From positions 6,084,897 to 6,148,896 of the forward strand of contig SFZH01000008.1 of the NCBI GenBank assembly GCA_021234535.1: 64,000 nt of DNA. The letters are read 5' to 3'. Numbering within the stretch: the stretch's first letter is position 1; the number at the start of each line of letters is the position of its first letter. This DNA is from Stichopus chloronotus (Eukaryota > Echinodermata > Holothuroidea > Aspidochirotida > Stichopodidae). Below the pieces are notes generated by a model. The model searched no databases. It saw only the letters and a list, made by a program, of their open reading frames with translations, and was not told the origin of the DNA. The translations under genes were made by a program, and so were the position numbers. Positions 12,960 to 30,556 of the stretch are shown in pieces.

Positions 12960-13180
12960 TCTCACAGATAGAAATTTAATTTTGTGTTGCTCAACACTAA
13001 TTTGTTCAACCAAACTTTTCAAATTCAAATAATGCATCTTTTGTTACTCATCACATGCATGATGTTTGGAGGAGATGAAGTTTTGGTAGATGTTTATTGA
13101 TGAACTGAAGGGTTTAACAATGACTAAAGCTATTTCCTTTGTATGTCATGTTGGTGTATTCTAAACTCCCTATTTTCTTT
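12960..13180 (-). repeat. Dispersed repeat copy inside the foldback arm
   Basis: CACTAATTTGTTCAACCAAA followed by AAATTCAAATAATGCATCTT is the reverse of the 9380-9640 repeat. The GGGTTTAACAATG segment that follows parallels 10430-10590. It separates subrepeats of the foldback left arm, which suggests a nested insertion. Confidence 0.5.
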
Positions 13181-14170
13181 AAAGCACATATTACGTACAT
13201 CGATAAAATTTGCAAGTACATTATTTGCATGCCCGTGATAACAGATCATCAGGTTGTAAGAAGTTAAACTGGTGCAAAAGGCACTTGCTGTTTTTGCACA
13301 TTTAAAGCATATAGGCCTATTGAGTACATCGACGAAACTTCACAGGTTGTGTGCCCATAGTAACAGATCAACATTTCTTAACGGTTCAGATTATTGCGAA
13401 ATATACTATGTACCAAGTATGGCTGTGATTTTTCCACATTTCACAGAAATATTAAAATGTAGACTACAAACTATTCTGCAATCCACGTTTAAGCACACGC
13501 TTAAGTTTTCTGCAGTCACAAAGAACCCATGTGATAATTAATGTACATATTCTAAAACGTTTTCTATAGGTTACACCGAAATTGAAATTAAGCAATTCTA
13601 TGCGAGTGTGAGCATTATAAGAGCGGCCGGGCGATCGACTTTTATGCCCGAGTATCCAACGCATGCCACCTAACATTACGGAAAAAAAAAAATACGGTGC
13701 ACTCTCGCTTTAGGCAAAACCAATTTCCCTCAATTACGCACATGGAGTTTAAATTCTATATTCATGTTTCTGTTGCATATCTAAATCAAAAATTGAGTAC
13801 ATCGATGAAACTCGAAAATGAAAACGGTAGGCCGTTGGACACTCTCTAACGCAATAAGGCGACGCAGAACCCGATTGCATTTTTTCATCAGAAACGTCAG
13901 TTCAGTTCAGTGAAACATGAGATTGTTGCATGTAACTGTGGTGAAACAATTTTAACTTTACAATTATAGAATGTACGTACTTTTAAATAATAATATGACA
14001 ATGTATCGATTCTTATGACCAACTAGACGGGTTTTTGCTCTCGTACTCAATTGTGGAGCAGCGACATCAGTAATAAAACTTGTTAATATGTTATGCCATT
14101 GCCATATATGTCGTGATATTTTTATTGTTAGAAAATGGGTGTTCTGCGGCCCAAGTTAACGAGTATAAGC

Positions 14171-14355
14171 TCAAAGTGCAGCTAAGAGCACATTAAACAG
14201 ATCTTCGAGTGAGTCTTGACTGTCACACGATTCTTCCTTACTTTGAAACCTTGATGAAACGTATAAATCTTTTAGATTCGGTGCCCTTTTAGAGGCAAAG
14301 AATCGGTTCGGATAATAAACGATCGGTTCAGCCACTACAGGCATTTCTTTCGAAA
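14171..14355 (-). other. Unassigned short ORF in the foldback interior
   Basis: A roughly 60-residue minus-strand frame begins at an internal ATG close to 14343 and ends near 14171. It contains dibasic KR, an acidic SQDSLEDLF patch and a hydrophobic end (NVLLAAL). It occupies the unique centre between the inverted arms. I do not recognise it; it has no supported splice sites and may be a chance frame or a relic of a captured exon. Confidence 0.2.
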
Positions 14356-15879
14356 GCAATATGAGCAATATTCATAACTATGTCTTTTTATGCCTACCCC
14401 TTGGTTGAACATGGAATGTTGTTTTGTTAGGAGACGGTTAGCCCTTGACGAATTCAGAAATGTGGTTCAGATAAGGCCTGGCTCTATCTTCCTTTTCGAG
14501 GAATCTCCAACGTTTAGTTTAGGTTGGTGTGACAGCTTTTCTTCCTAACTCCGCAGAGCCTTTTTTTCCCTTCCCGTCGAAGAGCAGAGTTCCAAGAACG
14601 AGTGAACTCCTCCGAGAAGATGAAGTGCTCCGGAATCTCTATTGAACATTGAATCGGTAGGGTACGCATTTAAGTAAGATGTAATTAGTTAAAGCGATGG
14701 CCTTTGACTGAATTTTACTTAAAGCCTTGTCATGGTCTCTTGCGTTTTTTAGATTCCCTCCCCTGAGTGCATCCTGTTTATTGACCCTATATTTTCAGGA
14801 AAACGTTGTCGACAAGGTATACCGTCCTCTGTGTGTTCTTTACATGTGCATCAATCAACACAATTTTGGGCCTCCTTGAGTGCATTTGGCACTTATTTAA
14901 ACACATAAGATATGCTGATCTACTCTCAGGGACTTGCCAGCAACTGTATATCTGAAGCTTCGTCGATGTACTCGATGTGTGCTTTAATTGTGCCAAAACA
15001 GCGCCCTCTTTCATGTGTTCTTAAGCCCCATTTGTACCGATTTGAACACTTTAGAAATGCTGATCTACTATTGTAGCATGTAAGAAATGTACCTGTGAAG
15101 TTTCATTGATGTGCTCAATACATGCTCAAAATGTGCCCCAAACAGTGCCCTCTTTCGAATGCTCTTCACTGCCTTTTACACCAATTTGAACTCTTAAGAA
15201 ATGCTGATCTGTTATCAGGGGAATGCAAAGAATGTACTTGCAAAGTGTCATCGATGCACTCGCTATGTAATTTGATTGTGAAAACCACGCTAATTGAGGG
15301 CATTTAAGAACATCAGATCTGCAACCAGGACCAAGAAGTTGACCAATTCTTTCGTGGATGAACCCAAAGATGTACGTTAAACGTATTTTGGGGGTCATTC
15401 AACCCTCCCCCACCCCCAGACGCATCATTTTCAAAACTGAAAAATGTCCATTCCTATGTTCCTACACCACACTGTTTTTGTTGATGCAATCGAAGCGTTT
15501 GTGCTCGAATGTGAATGAAAACTCCAGTAGCTCCCCGGCCAATTCATTTAACCTTTTCTCCTTACACGATCCGAAATCCATCTTTGATGGATACATGATT
15601 GCATCAGATGGAGGATGAAGTTATCTTTCTTTCTTTCCTTGAAGGGGAATGACCAAAATGGATTGATGAATTCTGGACCACATCCGGTGAGGGTGTTGGA
15701 GCAAGAATCCAGCAATAACTTTCAGGGGTGCAAGAGTGAAAGGTCGTTTGTGGAATTTGGGAAGACGATATCCCGCGATTTAGCAGCTATATTAATCCAA
15801 ACATTTTTGGTACAGACCAACCAGGGGGACCAACTATGGTCTGCTTAGATAGTCTACCGGCAATTTAACCAATGTAAGT

Positions 15880-16017
15880 ACAGAAGCGTAGAAGAGACAT
15901 GCAAAAGAAAAAGGAACCATCTCGGCAAAATGGCAATTTTCGTAAAGCTGACATTTGACGATTTAACGAACCCGGTATGGTTCTTTTTTCTTTTGCATGT
16001 CCCTCCAACGCTTTCAT
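15880..16017. mobile_element. 138-bp MITE with perfect 8-bp target duplication
   Basis: ATGTAAGT occurs immediately before (15872-15879) and after (16018-16025) the element. The ends form imperfect inverted repeats of nearly 40 bp whose inner part, GACATGCAAAAGAAAAA, is identical in both arms. An 8-bp target duplication is typical of hAT and P-type transposons; hAT is the more common explanation. No coding capacity. Confidence 0.8.
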
Positions 16018-16025
16018 ATGTAAGT

Positions 16026-17501
16026 GATGATGTCAGCCCACTTGAGCCTCGCCCCGAGGAAAGATGGACCAACACACTGCTTTAGTCGATATTTTAAGTT
16101 AACGAAAAGACAGTGAGGAATATACCATAGAATAAGTGGAACCAAAGAGCATGTTAGTGTAGATAAAGCATTGCGCTGGTATGCAATGATCACTTGCTCA
16201 ACCACAGTTTTCTTTACTTTTTTAAGCGGAGGAAGGGAGAATTGTTGCTCTTTGTCAGTTCTAGTAGGTTTAGATTCCACATATTACTGATTACATGCAG
16301 TTCCGCTCATAAGGTTTGGCAATTACGAGTGTGACAGTGGCTCAGAATGTTATTATAGGCTATTGTTACATTCTACACGGAACATTCAATAAGATATTTA
16401 TGCTCTCAGATCAAAACAAAGATATCCTTTATTGAAGCATCATTGTGATTGGCCAACCCATAACCTTCTTCTATAGACGAAAAATTGATTTGTGATTATG
16501 ATGACCCGATCAACGGGGCTTATGAACTAACGGTCGTTCAGCTATCTTTGAGTGTTTAGGTTGCCCAGCCTACCGGTCACCCTGTCTGGGCTGTTTTGTA
16601 TGTAGCCCCCTCAGGCTTTCGGCCCACGTTGAACATCCATGACTGAGTGGGCTAAGTTTTCCCGATGAATGCTAGTTTTTTTAGGGGAGGGGAGGGGGAG
16701 GGTACTCAGGCCAATGGCGGCACTAGGATTTTAGATGTGGAAGGGGTAACAAATAGGGGGCAAAACAAACTGTGGGGGGCAAAAATTTCGCACGTAGCGC
16801 GAGCTTTGGGAATGGGGACCAGGAGGGGAAAGCCCCAGTGGGGTCCAGGGGAGATGCCCCCTCAGTCTCAGCCTGGGATAGGTACATTTTTGTTCAAAGT
16901 GTGTCATCGTACCCAAAGATACAAAACATTTTAATTATTTCCGCTATTCCTGTCCTCCACGTTGACAAGATGAGAACTTCATCAGGACCCATGGACCCCC
17001 TTGTGGGGTAAGGCCCTGTGGGTGACCACCAGGGTGAAAAATCAAGTATCAGGACAGTGTACTTCAAATATGAAAACAGCTTTTGGGTGCAGAGGCTAAC
17101 TCTGTTGGGGGTCGGGGGGGGGGGCCTCAGGAATCTGAGACTGGTGAACTTCCTGGAACAGAAAGATATGTATATAAACAGGTAACTGACAGACATGTGT
17201 ATGCATTTGTCAGGTCACTTCAGCTGAGTGGGGGCGGGGGCATTGGAGGGCCAAAGGTGTTACTGGGGGACAAATGCCTCCATGCCGTCATTGGTGCAGT
17301 CATTGACTCAGGCTCGGGATATCACCACCCTCTCGGTACCAGCTGATACCCATTTCCTGACTCACGGCCATGGTCTAAGTACGTTTTAAAGGTCAAACTT
17401 TCTGAGGAATTTTAGCACTGACTTTCGTACCATGGGAGTATTACGGACCACGGAGTGATACTTCTCATGGTTGTACGAAGTCCAAAGAACTCTATTTCTA
17501 T
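16026..17501. other. Non-coding stretch with G-rich blocks
   Basis: From about 16680 to 17290 the + strand is strongly G-rich (GGGGAGG runs; G-tracts near 17109-17121). It contains a TTTCGCACGTAGCGCGAG stretch of the kind often seen in invertebrate repeats. The frames here owe their length to composition. I could not define element ends. Confidence 0.4.
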
Positions 17502-17528
17502 TGACATACGTGACATACGTGACATACG
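17502..17528. repeat. Three copies of a 9-bp tandem repeat
   Basis: TGACATACG is repeated exactly three times and followed by TATACG. It lies about 1.9 kb upstream of the LZIC start codon, in sequence that may contain the promoter or a non-coding first exon. Confidence 0.9.
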
Positions 17529-24321
<6,793 letters not shown>

Positions 24322-24573
24322 ATATTTATGATTCCTGAAAGCTAGATGTACGTTGATTGGATGGTTCATTCAGAAGCCACAGTTATGCACTCCATGATTA
24401 CAGAGAAGCTAATGATGTGAAGGTCATGATCTACTCATGTCCTGAAGTATGCGGTTCCCTGATTGTAAGCGTATATTGTTATCGCGGTGGGCATTTCATG
24501 TCAAATTCTCTGCTTATATCTGCCAAAAAATACAAGCTGTTATCTTTCCTTTTTGGGGGTTTTCTTTAGTGCA

Positions 24574-24579
24574 AATAAA
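24574..24579 (+). terminator. Poly(A) signal AATAAA of LZIC
   Basis: The canonical AATAAA lies 252 bases after the LZIC stop codon, followed by AG-rich and T-rich sequence. It implies a 3' UTR of about 270 bases. No nearer AATAAA was seen after the stop. Confidence 0.7.
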
Positions 24580-24599
24580 ATGAAATGAGAACAGGTAGT

Positions 24600-27500
24600 T
24601 GTGAGAAAGACCTTACAGGCTGCTCTTTGTGGTCTTTCTTCAAATGATCCAAACAGATGAATCCTACAACAAAATGAATAGATTGAGAAACTGAAACCAA
24701 GTTTGATCAGGTAATCCTGCAATCAGCAGGGAAGGTAATCTAAAGGCTCCATATTGTGAGTGCTACACAGTGGCCGGTTGCGATTAACAACCCATATATT
24801 GTAAAAACATATTCTTGTGTGCAAGAATATCATCCTAAATGTAGCGCAGCACGGAGTTGAATTCTGTTCAAATTTTGTAGTGTACGGCATGCCGTAAACT
24901 TCTCCGATTGTCTGATTGAAAGGCGGGGTTGTTTAATGATGACCTGAACAGAACATTATTCCTGACCTTGATGACAACTCTGAATGACATATTGATTGAA
25001 AGTGTGCAGGATTTTACCGCACCATCCCATCATCAAAGACAGGATCGTGGAGATACGATAAAGAACGCGAATAGTTGTAGACCTGTGGCGTCTCAAGTGG
25101 ATGCAATAGTAAACAGATGTTTACTAGGATCTAACAGGTGCTACCATCTTAGATTATCATGGTACTCTTACTAACAGTAGCTATGTATGCACTGCTACTG
25201 TACACTGTGGTTGCTGATATACTATGTATGCTACAATGCAATGTCTTTATTGTAAAAGAACTAAATGTCATGGCACATGACTGCAAATTGCGTTGATCAA
25301 GAACATACCACCTAGGCCTATTAGGAACCACCTTTAGGAGGGTGCATTCTTTGGACAATGAAGGCCTTAAGTAAAACAATGAATTAGAGCTGATATTGCT
25401 GCCTCAGTTTGCCATATAACATCAAGTATGAGTCAGTTTTATAGCAGTAAATCACAAGACTGCTATATTTCTTTAATCTAGCTATAGTGCATTACACTGG
25501 AGTATTAAGTGTCCTTGACTTGGACATAAAGCTGCCTAGTCATTAAACCTCGTGCTGTTCATCTCGTTTTTACTGACAATCTTTACAGAGTGCATGATAT
25601 TGGCTTATTTGGTAGCAAAATGCGCTGGTAAAATACGTGCAGTCTTTCTTCACAGTATACCAATTGTGTCTACCTGTGTGTAACTGTTACAGAAATGATT
25701 TTTGAATATGTGTTTGCCTGACCTTACTTTACTTTTTTTTGTTGACAATCTTTCATGGCATTACCATCCCCCCAAAAAGAAGTTGACTCTCTGCCCAGAC
25801 AAATTTATCAAGTTATCCTTTTGATAGCAGAATCTGGATGAACATTTTCTTGCTAGTATTACTATGTTAACCATTTGAAGCCATTTTGTTTCAATAATAT
25901 ATCACTAGTTTTCAAGGTCTATGGTCAAGAAAATAGGACTGGTAGCCTCTTTTTAGGGCCACTAGTATTTTCAGGGGTATGGAAAAGACTGACACAGAGA
26001 TGTGGATAAATAAGCTTTATGTTATTTGTCAAGGCCTGTGATTTTAAAGTCAGTTTTGCTGTTGCTAAGTGAAAAGTGGTAGCATTGTCATGGTTACAGT
26101 GATTCATTGCTGCTACTAAATATGCCAAAAAATGTAAATGGTCTCTTCTTTCCCTAGTTTATGGACTGCTGACTTCAAAAAGTCCCCAAAACAGTAGACA
26201 CTGAAGTTTTAATTGTTCTCATTCACAATTTCTGAAAAAAATTACCTGACAGTTATTTTTGGGCAAGTTCTCAAGATTTGGTGAAATGGTCACTAATTTA
26301 TGTTTAATTTTTTTTTTTGTGATATGCCAGATCAGAAAACATACTCATAATGTTTTCAAAGATTGTCAATAGCCTGTTATGGCAAAAAGTAAAAGAAATC
26401 AAAATAATGTTACAATTGCTACACATACATTTTCATACTTCTCAAATATTGAGCTTTATACTTAAGATGTCAACTACTTCTAATTTTGTTTTTCATACAT
26501 GTTCATCCTCTCGTAACTTTGTGCTTTGCATTTAATTTCCTCAATCCACTTGTAACCTACTCTCCCTTTAAATCTCAATACATTACATGTGTAGAGACAT
26601 TGTCAGGCTAGCTGGACGTTCTGATATTCTTTTTAAATGATGTCAGGGTCGCAATCCATTGTCAGTGTGTATCAGACTTTTCCATCATGTTTCTCTGCAT
26701 GTAAGCAAAAGATGTTACTAGTTTCGGTGTGAAAAAAACTACGTACAATAAGTCTTTTTTGCAAACTATTGACCAAAAAATGCCTAAAAGGTAAATCATT
26801 TCCCATAGTTTTTGCACATGGTACTTGCATAAATATAGATGTTTCGATCCTTTGTTTGGATTGGTTGCCCCTGGGCAGTAAAGCGCCTCCTTTGATTGTG
26901 ATATAAGTGTTTAATAGTAAAGGACAGAATGTTATTGAGGGTTTTAACTCAATTGTGAGTATTCTCAACCACAAGAGAAGAATGATGTCAAGAGTGTCAT
27001 AAAAGAGCGAGTACAAAAGAATAATGTCAGATGCCAGGTGTGTGTTTAAGTTAATGCTAATAGTGTAAGACCCCCTAAATTGCTGTTCAATTAGTTCAAA
27101 GGTATTTCATTACTTTTATTAGGCGATTCCTGTTCAATAGCATTCACCTAGCAACATCATTTCAATCAACTAATCCTTACACAAGTGGCTCACTTGGAAC
27201 AATGCTTTGATTCCAGGTGTTTAGCCACTCACATTATCAGAGAAGGTGAAACAAACTCGACACAACTGTTTTATTGACATAATACGGTTGTGTCGAGTAA
27301 ATGTAAAATACATTTACTTTGTTACATTGTCAACAATGGATGGCATGCAAATAAACTAAGTGACAGAAGTCTAATATTTTGTCAACACCAGATACATCAA
27401 CCAGATTCAAAAATTTCTGATTTACGATGTCAATCTCTTCAATCACAGTTTAACTGTTTCAACATATTGAGAACATTCTTACAAACGAATATTAAATGTC

Positions 27501-29182
27501 CAAAAGTATTGAGATTCAGCAGCATTGCTGCTCTAGTTTAGTGTATGGTATGTTATGTAGTTAATAACTTTCCTGAAGAAACCTCAGTCTTTCTTCAATG
27601 GAACAGTATGAGCCCAAACATTTTGCAGCTTTATGCATACAAAGCTGACCAATGATGCAAACACGAATTATTCAGTTTTCTCTCAATCGAATATTTCGGC
27701 ATATTATTCTTCCTCATTTTCCTCATTTTAAAAAATATGATTTACTTTGTTCCATTGTATGATCCTGAGGATTGGATTCAAAATTTTCACTGGTTACATA
27801 TTTTTTTTTTTTAATAGACCTTTGAAATTTACACAGTTTACTATAAAGTACTAGAACTTGCCAAACTTTTTCCGTTTTTTTCTCTTTTTGTTTCTAACCT
27901 AATACAGTGGTAGAAATATTGATATTGACCAATATTGATATTGAAATTCTAGAATCAGCAAACAAAGCAGGAGAAATAAGTATATTACGCAGTAAACAAT
28001 GCTAAAAAAAAAAAAATAAAAAGCTCAAGGGCAACACATTTGCGATGTACAGGTCTTTGAGATATTTGATTAAATTGAGACAGAGACGAGAAAAAGGAAA
28101 ACAGTACAGTATTAGTGTACACACTCATTAAGAAATATGTTTGGATTGGTTGTTGAGCATCTCTTGAGGGTAGTTTGGAGGGTGGCGAAAGGAGATTTTT
28201 TAGTTGCATGTTAGGGGTCATGGAGATCAGACAGCTCTGTTACATAAGTTGGGAGGGTCCCCAGCAAGAAACAGCTTTCGCACAGCTGACTGTCTGGGGG
28301 TGATGTTATGATTTTGGATGAAAAGTGAGCACTTGATACAGAGGAAGTATGTTGGGATTAGGTTGGGATAGTTGTGTTGAAACTTGACCATGTGGTTGCT
28401 TTGGACGTAGTTAGTTTAGAATTTTTTTTTTTTTTGAAGTTGGTGGGAAGAAGAGAGCGTTGGGTTGGATGGAGAAATAGGCATTAAGAAGATAAAGAAA
28501 TAGTCTGGTCAATCTCAACATTACGTTGTAGTTGATCATAACTAACTCCCTTTTTCCCCCTCTCATTTGTAAACGTTTTTGGGGTTTCTTACATATGCTT
28601 TGAAATGAACAATGTGCTTTCTTTCTTGTCTTCAGTATTTATGTATTTTATTAATCACGCTTATTTTGTTTTTCATTTATATCAATTCGCCCACTTTGAA
28701 GACATGTAATTCGATGTCTATGAGCCTATGTGAATTCAGTATTCTGTAGTTCTCTTTTTAACTTGAGTTCTACTTACAATATTTCTGAGGCAAAGGGGTA
28801 AATAATGTACTCGGACGAGGAGAAGAGAGGCTATAATTGTGTTACGTTCTTAGCTCCCCAGACAGAAAAAAAAAAAATGCACACACTTCCACTTTCACCT
28901 GAGAACTATTATTTCCGATGTGACTTCAAGGTGGAGCGTACCAGATGAATTGGTGAAAGTATAGTAACCGTAATGTGTCAGTTAAACTGTAAAAAAAAAA
29001 AGGAATACTCAAGGTACGTATTTTTGTCACCTTCTCACACGGCTTAACACACATCAAACAGTGGTTGCAAGAACGGAATGGTAGAGTGAAACTTGCATTG
29101 ACTGGGAGTCAGATGAAGTTGTTCCTGGTAAACATTGTTTTGGATTGTGTGGAAGTCGCTCTTTAAAATATACAGTAATCCA
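24600..29182. other. Intergenic stretch, no supported gene
   Basis: About 4.6 kb of mostly single-copy-looking AT-rich DNA with A and T tracts (for example near 28002-28015 and 28420-28436). Minus-strand frames at 26672-27016 and 27985-28221 and the plus frame at 27290-27541 were read; none shows a known motif or splice structure. Confidence 0.45.
27256..27297. repeat. Perfect 11-bp inverted repeat with 20-bp loop
   Basis: CTCGACACAAC (27256-27266) is exactly inverted as GTTGTGTCGAG (27287-27297). The structure could be a hairpin or the residue of a small inverted-repeat element. Nothing nearby suggests a function. Confidence 0.8.
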
Positions 29183-29434
29183 CAGTGCCTCAAACTGACG
29201 ATAGTGTGGTTATGCCAGTATTTTCAAACTGACCATAGTGTGGTTATGCTAGTATTTTCAAACTGACTATAGTGTGGTTATGCCAGTATTTTCAAACTGA
29301 CCATAGTGTGGTTATGCCAGTATTTTCTTTCATCACTTATATAGCATGGTCTTACGGAACCCAGAAAATTTTTAATTACCTTGAGAATTCACGGACCACC
29401 TGGGGGTCGGCGGACCCGAGGTTGAGAATCACTG
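29183..29434. mobile_element. hAT-like MITE containing 34-bp tandem repeats
   Basis: The right end reads GGTTGAGAATCACTG, the inverse of the CAGTGNTTCTCAACC terminus common in hAT-Charlie-type elements. The left end CAGTGCCTCAAACTG matches that terminus imperfectly. The 8-bp flanks are not identical, so the exact ends are uncertain. The interior carries a four-unit tandem array and a CGGACCACCTGGGGGTCGGC stretch typical of such elements. Confidence 0.55.
29191..29326. repeat. Tandem repeat, four units of 34 bp
   Basis: Units start at 29191, 29225, 29259 and 29293 with CAAACTGACNATAGTG and end CAGTATTTT or TAGTATTTT. They differ at only a few positions, so the expansion is recent compared with the surrounding repeats. 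A 112-aa frame across the array comes from the repeat and is not a gene. Confidence 0.92.
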
Positions 29435-29439
29435 GAATA

Positions 29440-29960
29440 ATGTATGGCCCATTGTTTAGTTGGACCACAAATACTAAACACTGCAAAGTGTTCCCATTAC
29501 CAAACCTTCCACATTGTAAAATGAGATCTGCAGATAAAGCAGCATTTCGCATGGTTTCACAAAATGATCAAGATGAGACATTCGACCCCAACGTTCTGAA
29601 TACTCTGTAGTACCACTACTACAGTACAAAGGTGAAAAACTGTCCAAATTATAACAGAAAAGTCTGTAGGAAAGTAAACATTCTGCATGATTTCATAAAA
29701 TCATCCAAAGGACACACTTGGACCATGGACACAAAGAAGTGTGCAATAACACCGCAATAAGGCCCTGATAACACCACAACCAGCGCACTAATAAGACATA
29801 TCTTCAACATTACAACATTAGTCCTATACAACACTGCAAACATATTGCACGATTTTGTAAATATAGCCTATATTTCCTATTTCGGGACCTTGTATTTCAA
29901 AAATAATGAACACCCAGATGGAACTACTTTCGTAGTACTAATGTGACAAACCCTCAACAA
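29440..29960. repeat. Degenerate tandem repeat, left of the CR1-type LINE
   Basis: Shared phrases such as TCTGTAGGA, CTGCATGATTTCATAAAAT, GGACCTTG and GTAGTACTA link this region to the clearer array at 36060-36490. Units are diverged and roughly 130-170 bp long. The LINE lies between the two arrays and may have landed within one original array. Confidence 0.5.
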
Positions 29961-30556
29961 CGTAGCATGAGATATGTGAGAAGTGCTTTGTACCATTACC
30001 TAGCGTAGTTATGTAGCTTCATAGGCTACGTCTGTGGAATCGTCCCTCAGGTTTTGCGCGATTTGGCCGATCTACCGCGATTTTTTTTTTTTTTTGTAAT
30101 CACCGTGATGTTCGTGACCAAAGGGAATAAATTTCTAAGACAAACTATTGCAATATCAGCAATCACGCTATAGATCAGGATTCTGGTTCAATGAAACTTC
30201 TCGAAATTTTTGCCTGGGGAAGATATATAAAGAAAAAAAAAAAACGTATACGTTCGCGAGAGAAAGAAGCTATACGAAAAAGGCTCTAAGAAATTACCCG
30301 TTTTCTATGCTTTCGGATTGTTCTGAACCCTCTAATTTGTGCCTGTCTGCTTGCAGGGCTGCTCCTGACTCATTTAATGTAAGTTTTACATGAAACTGAA
30401 GAGTGTGATTATTTTAGGAAAGCAATAAGCTTGGAGCAACTAGTCGTCGCCGAAAGTTATAAGAAAGTCCTAGCCTATGCACACATCTGTGCATCTTCGA
30501 CTGAGCCTAACGTTTTCCTTGCTCTTTTTTAACAACTCTTGTAAGCATCTGTTGTC

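Larger units (their letters stand above)
12400..15560. mobile_element. Foldback-like element with long repeat-bearing inverted arms
   Basis: Sequence from about 12400 onward is found inverted up to about 15560. Clear pairs are GGAACATAGGAATGGACA near 12489 against TGTCCATTCCTATGTTCC near 15443, and GTCTGGGGGTAGGGGAGGGT near 12532 against its inverted counterpart near 15400. Each arm contains several ~130-150-bp subrepeats marked by GAGTACATCGAYGAAAC, TAACAGATCAGCATT and AGAGGGCGCTGT motifs. They lie near 12560, 12728, 13184, 13305 and 13795 in the left arm, and inverted near 14870, 15000 and 15140 in the right arm. The left arm is interrupted by another repeat at 12960-13180. Long inverted arms built of tandem units recall FB/Galileo-type foldback elements. 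No transposase frame was found between the arms, so it would be non-autonomous. Ends are approximate. Confidence 0.65.

Noticed and set aside
16665..17346. Gly-rich overlapping frames in the G-rich block
   Set aside because: Frames exist on both strands because of base composition. No domain is recognisable.
26672..27016. 114-aa minus-strand frame as a gene
   Set aside because: No motif, no splice context and AT-rich composition. Length alone is not persuasive in a window of this size.
27985..28221. Minus-strand frame near an A-rich tract as a retrotransposed gene or LINE end
   Set aside because: The translation does not match RT or any protein I recognise, and no tail plus target duplication could be shown.
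29272..29610. 112-aa plus-strand frame as a gene
   Set aside because: Its start lies in the 34-bp tandem array and the rest runs through a MITE end and a degenerate tandem repeat.
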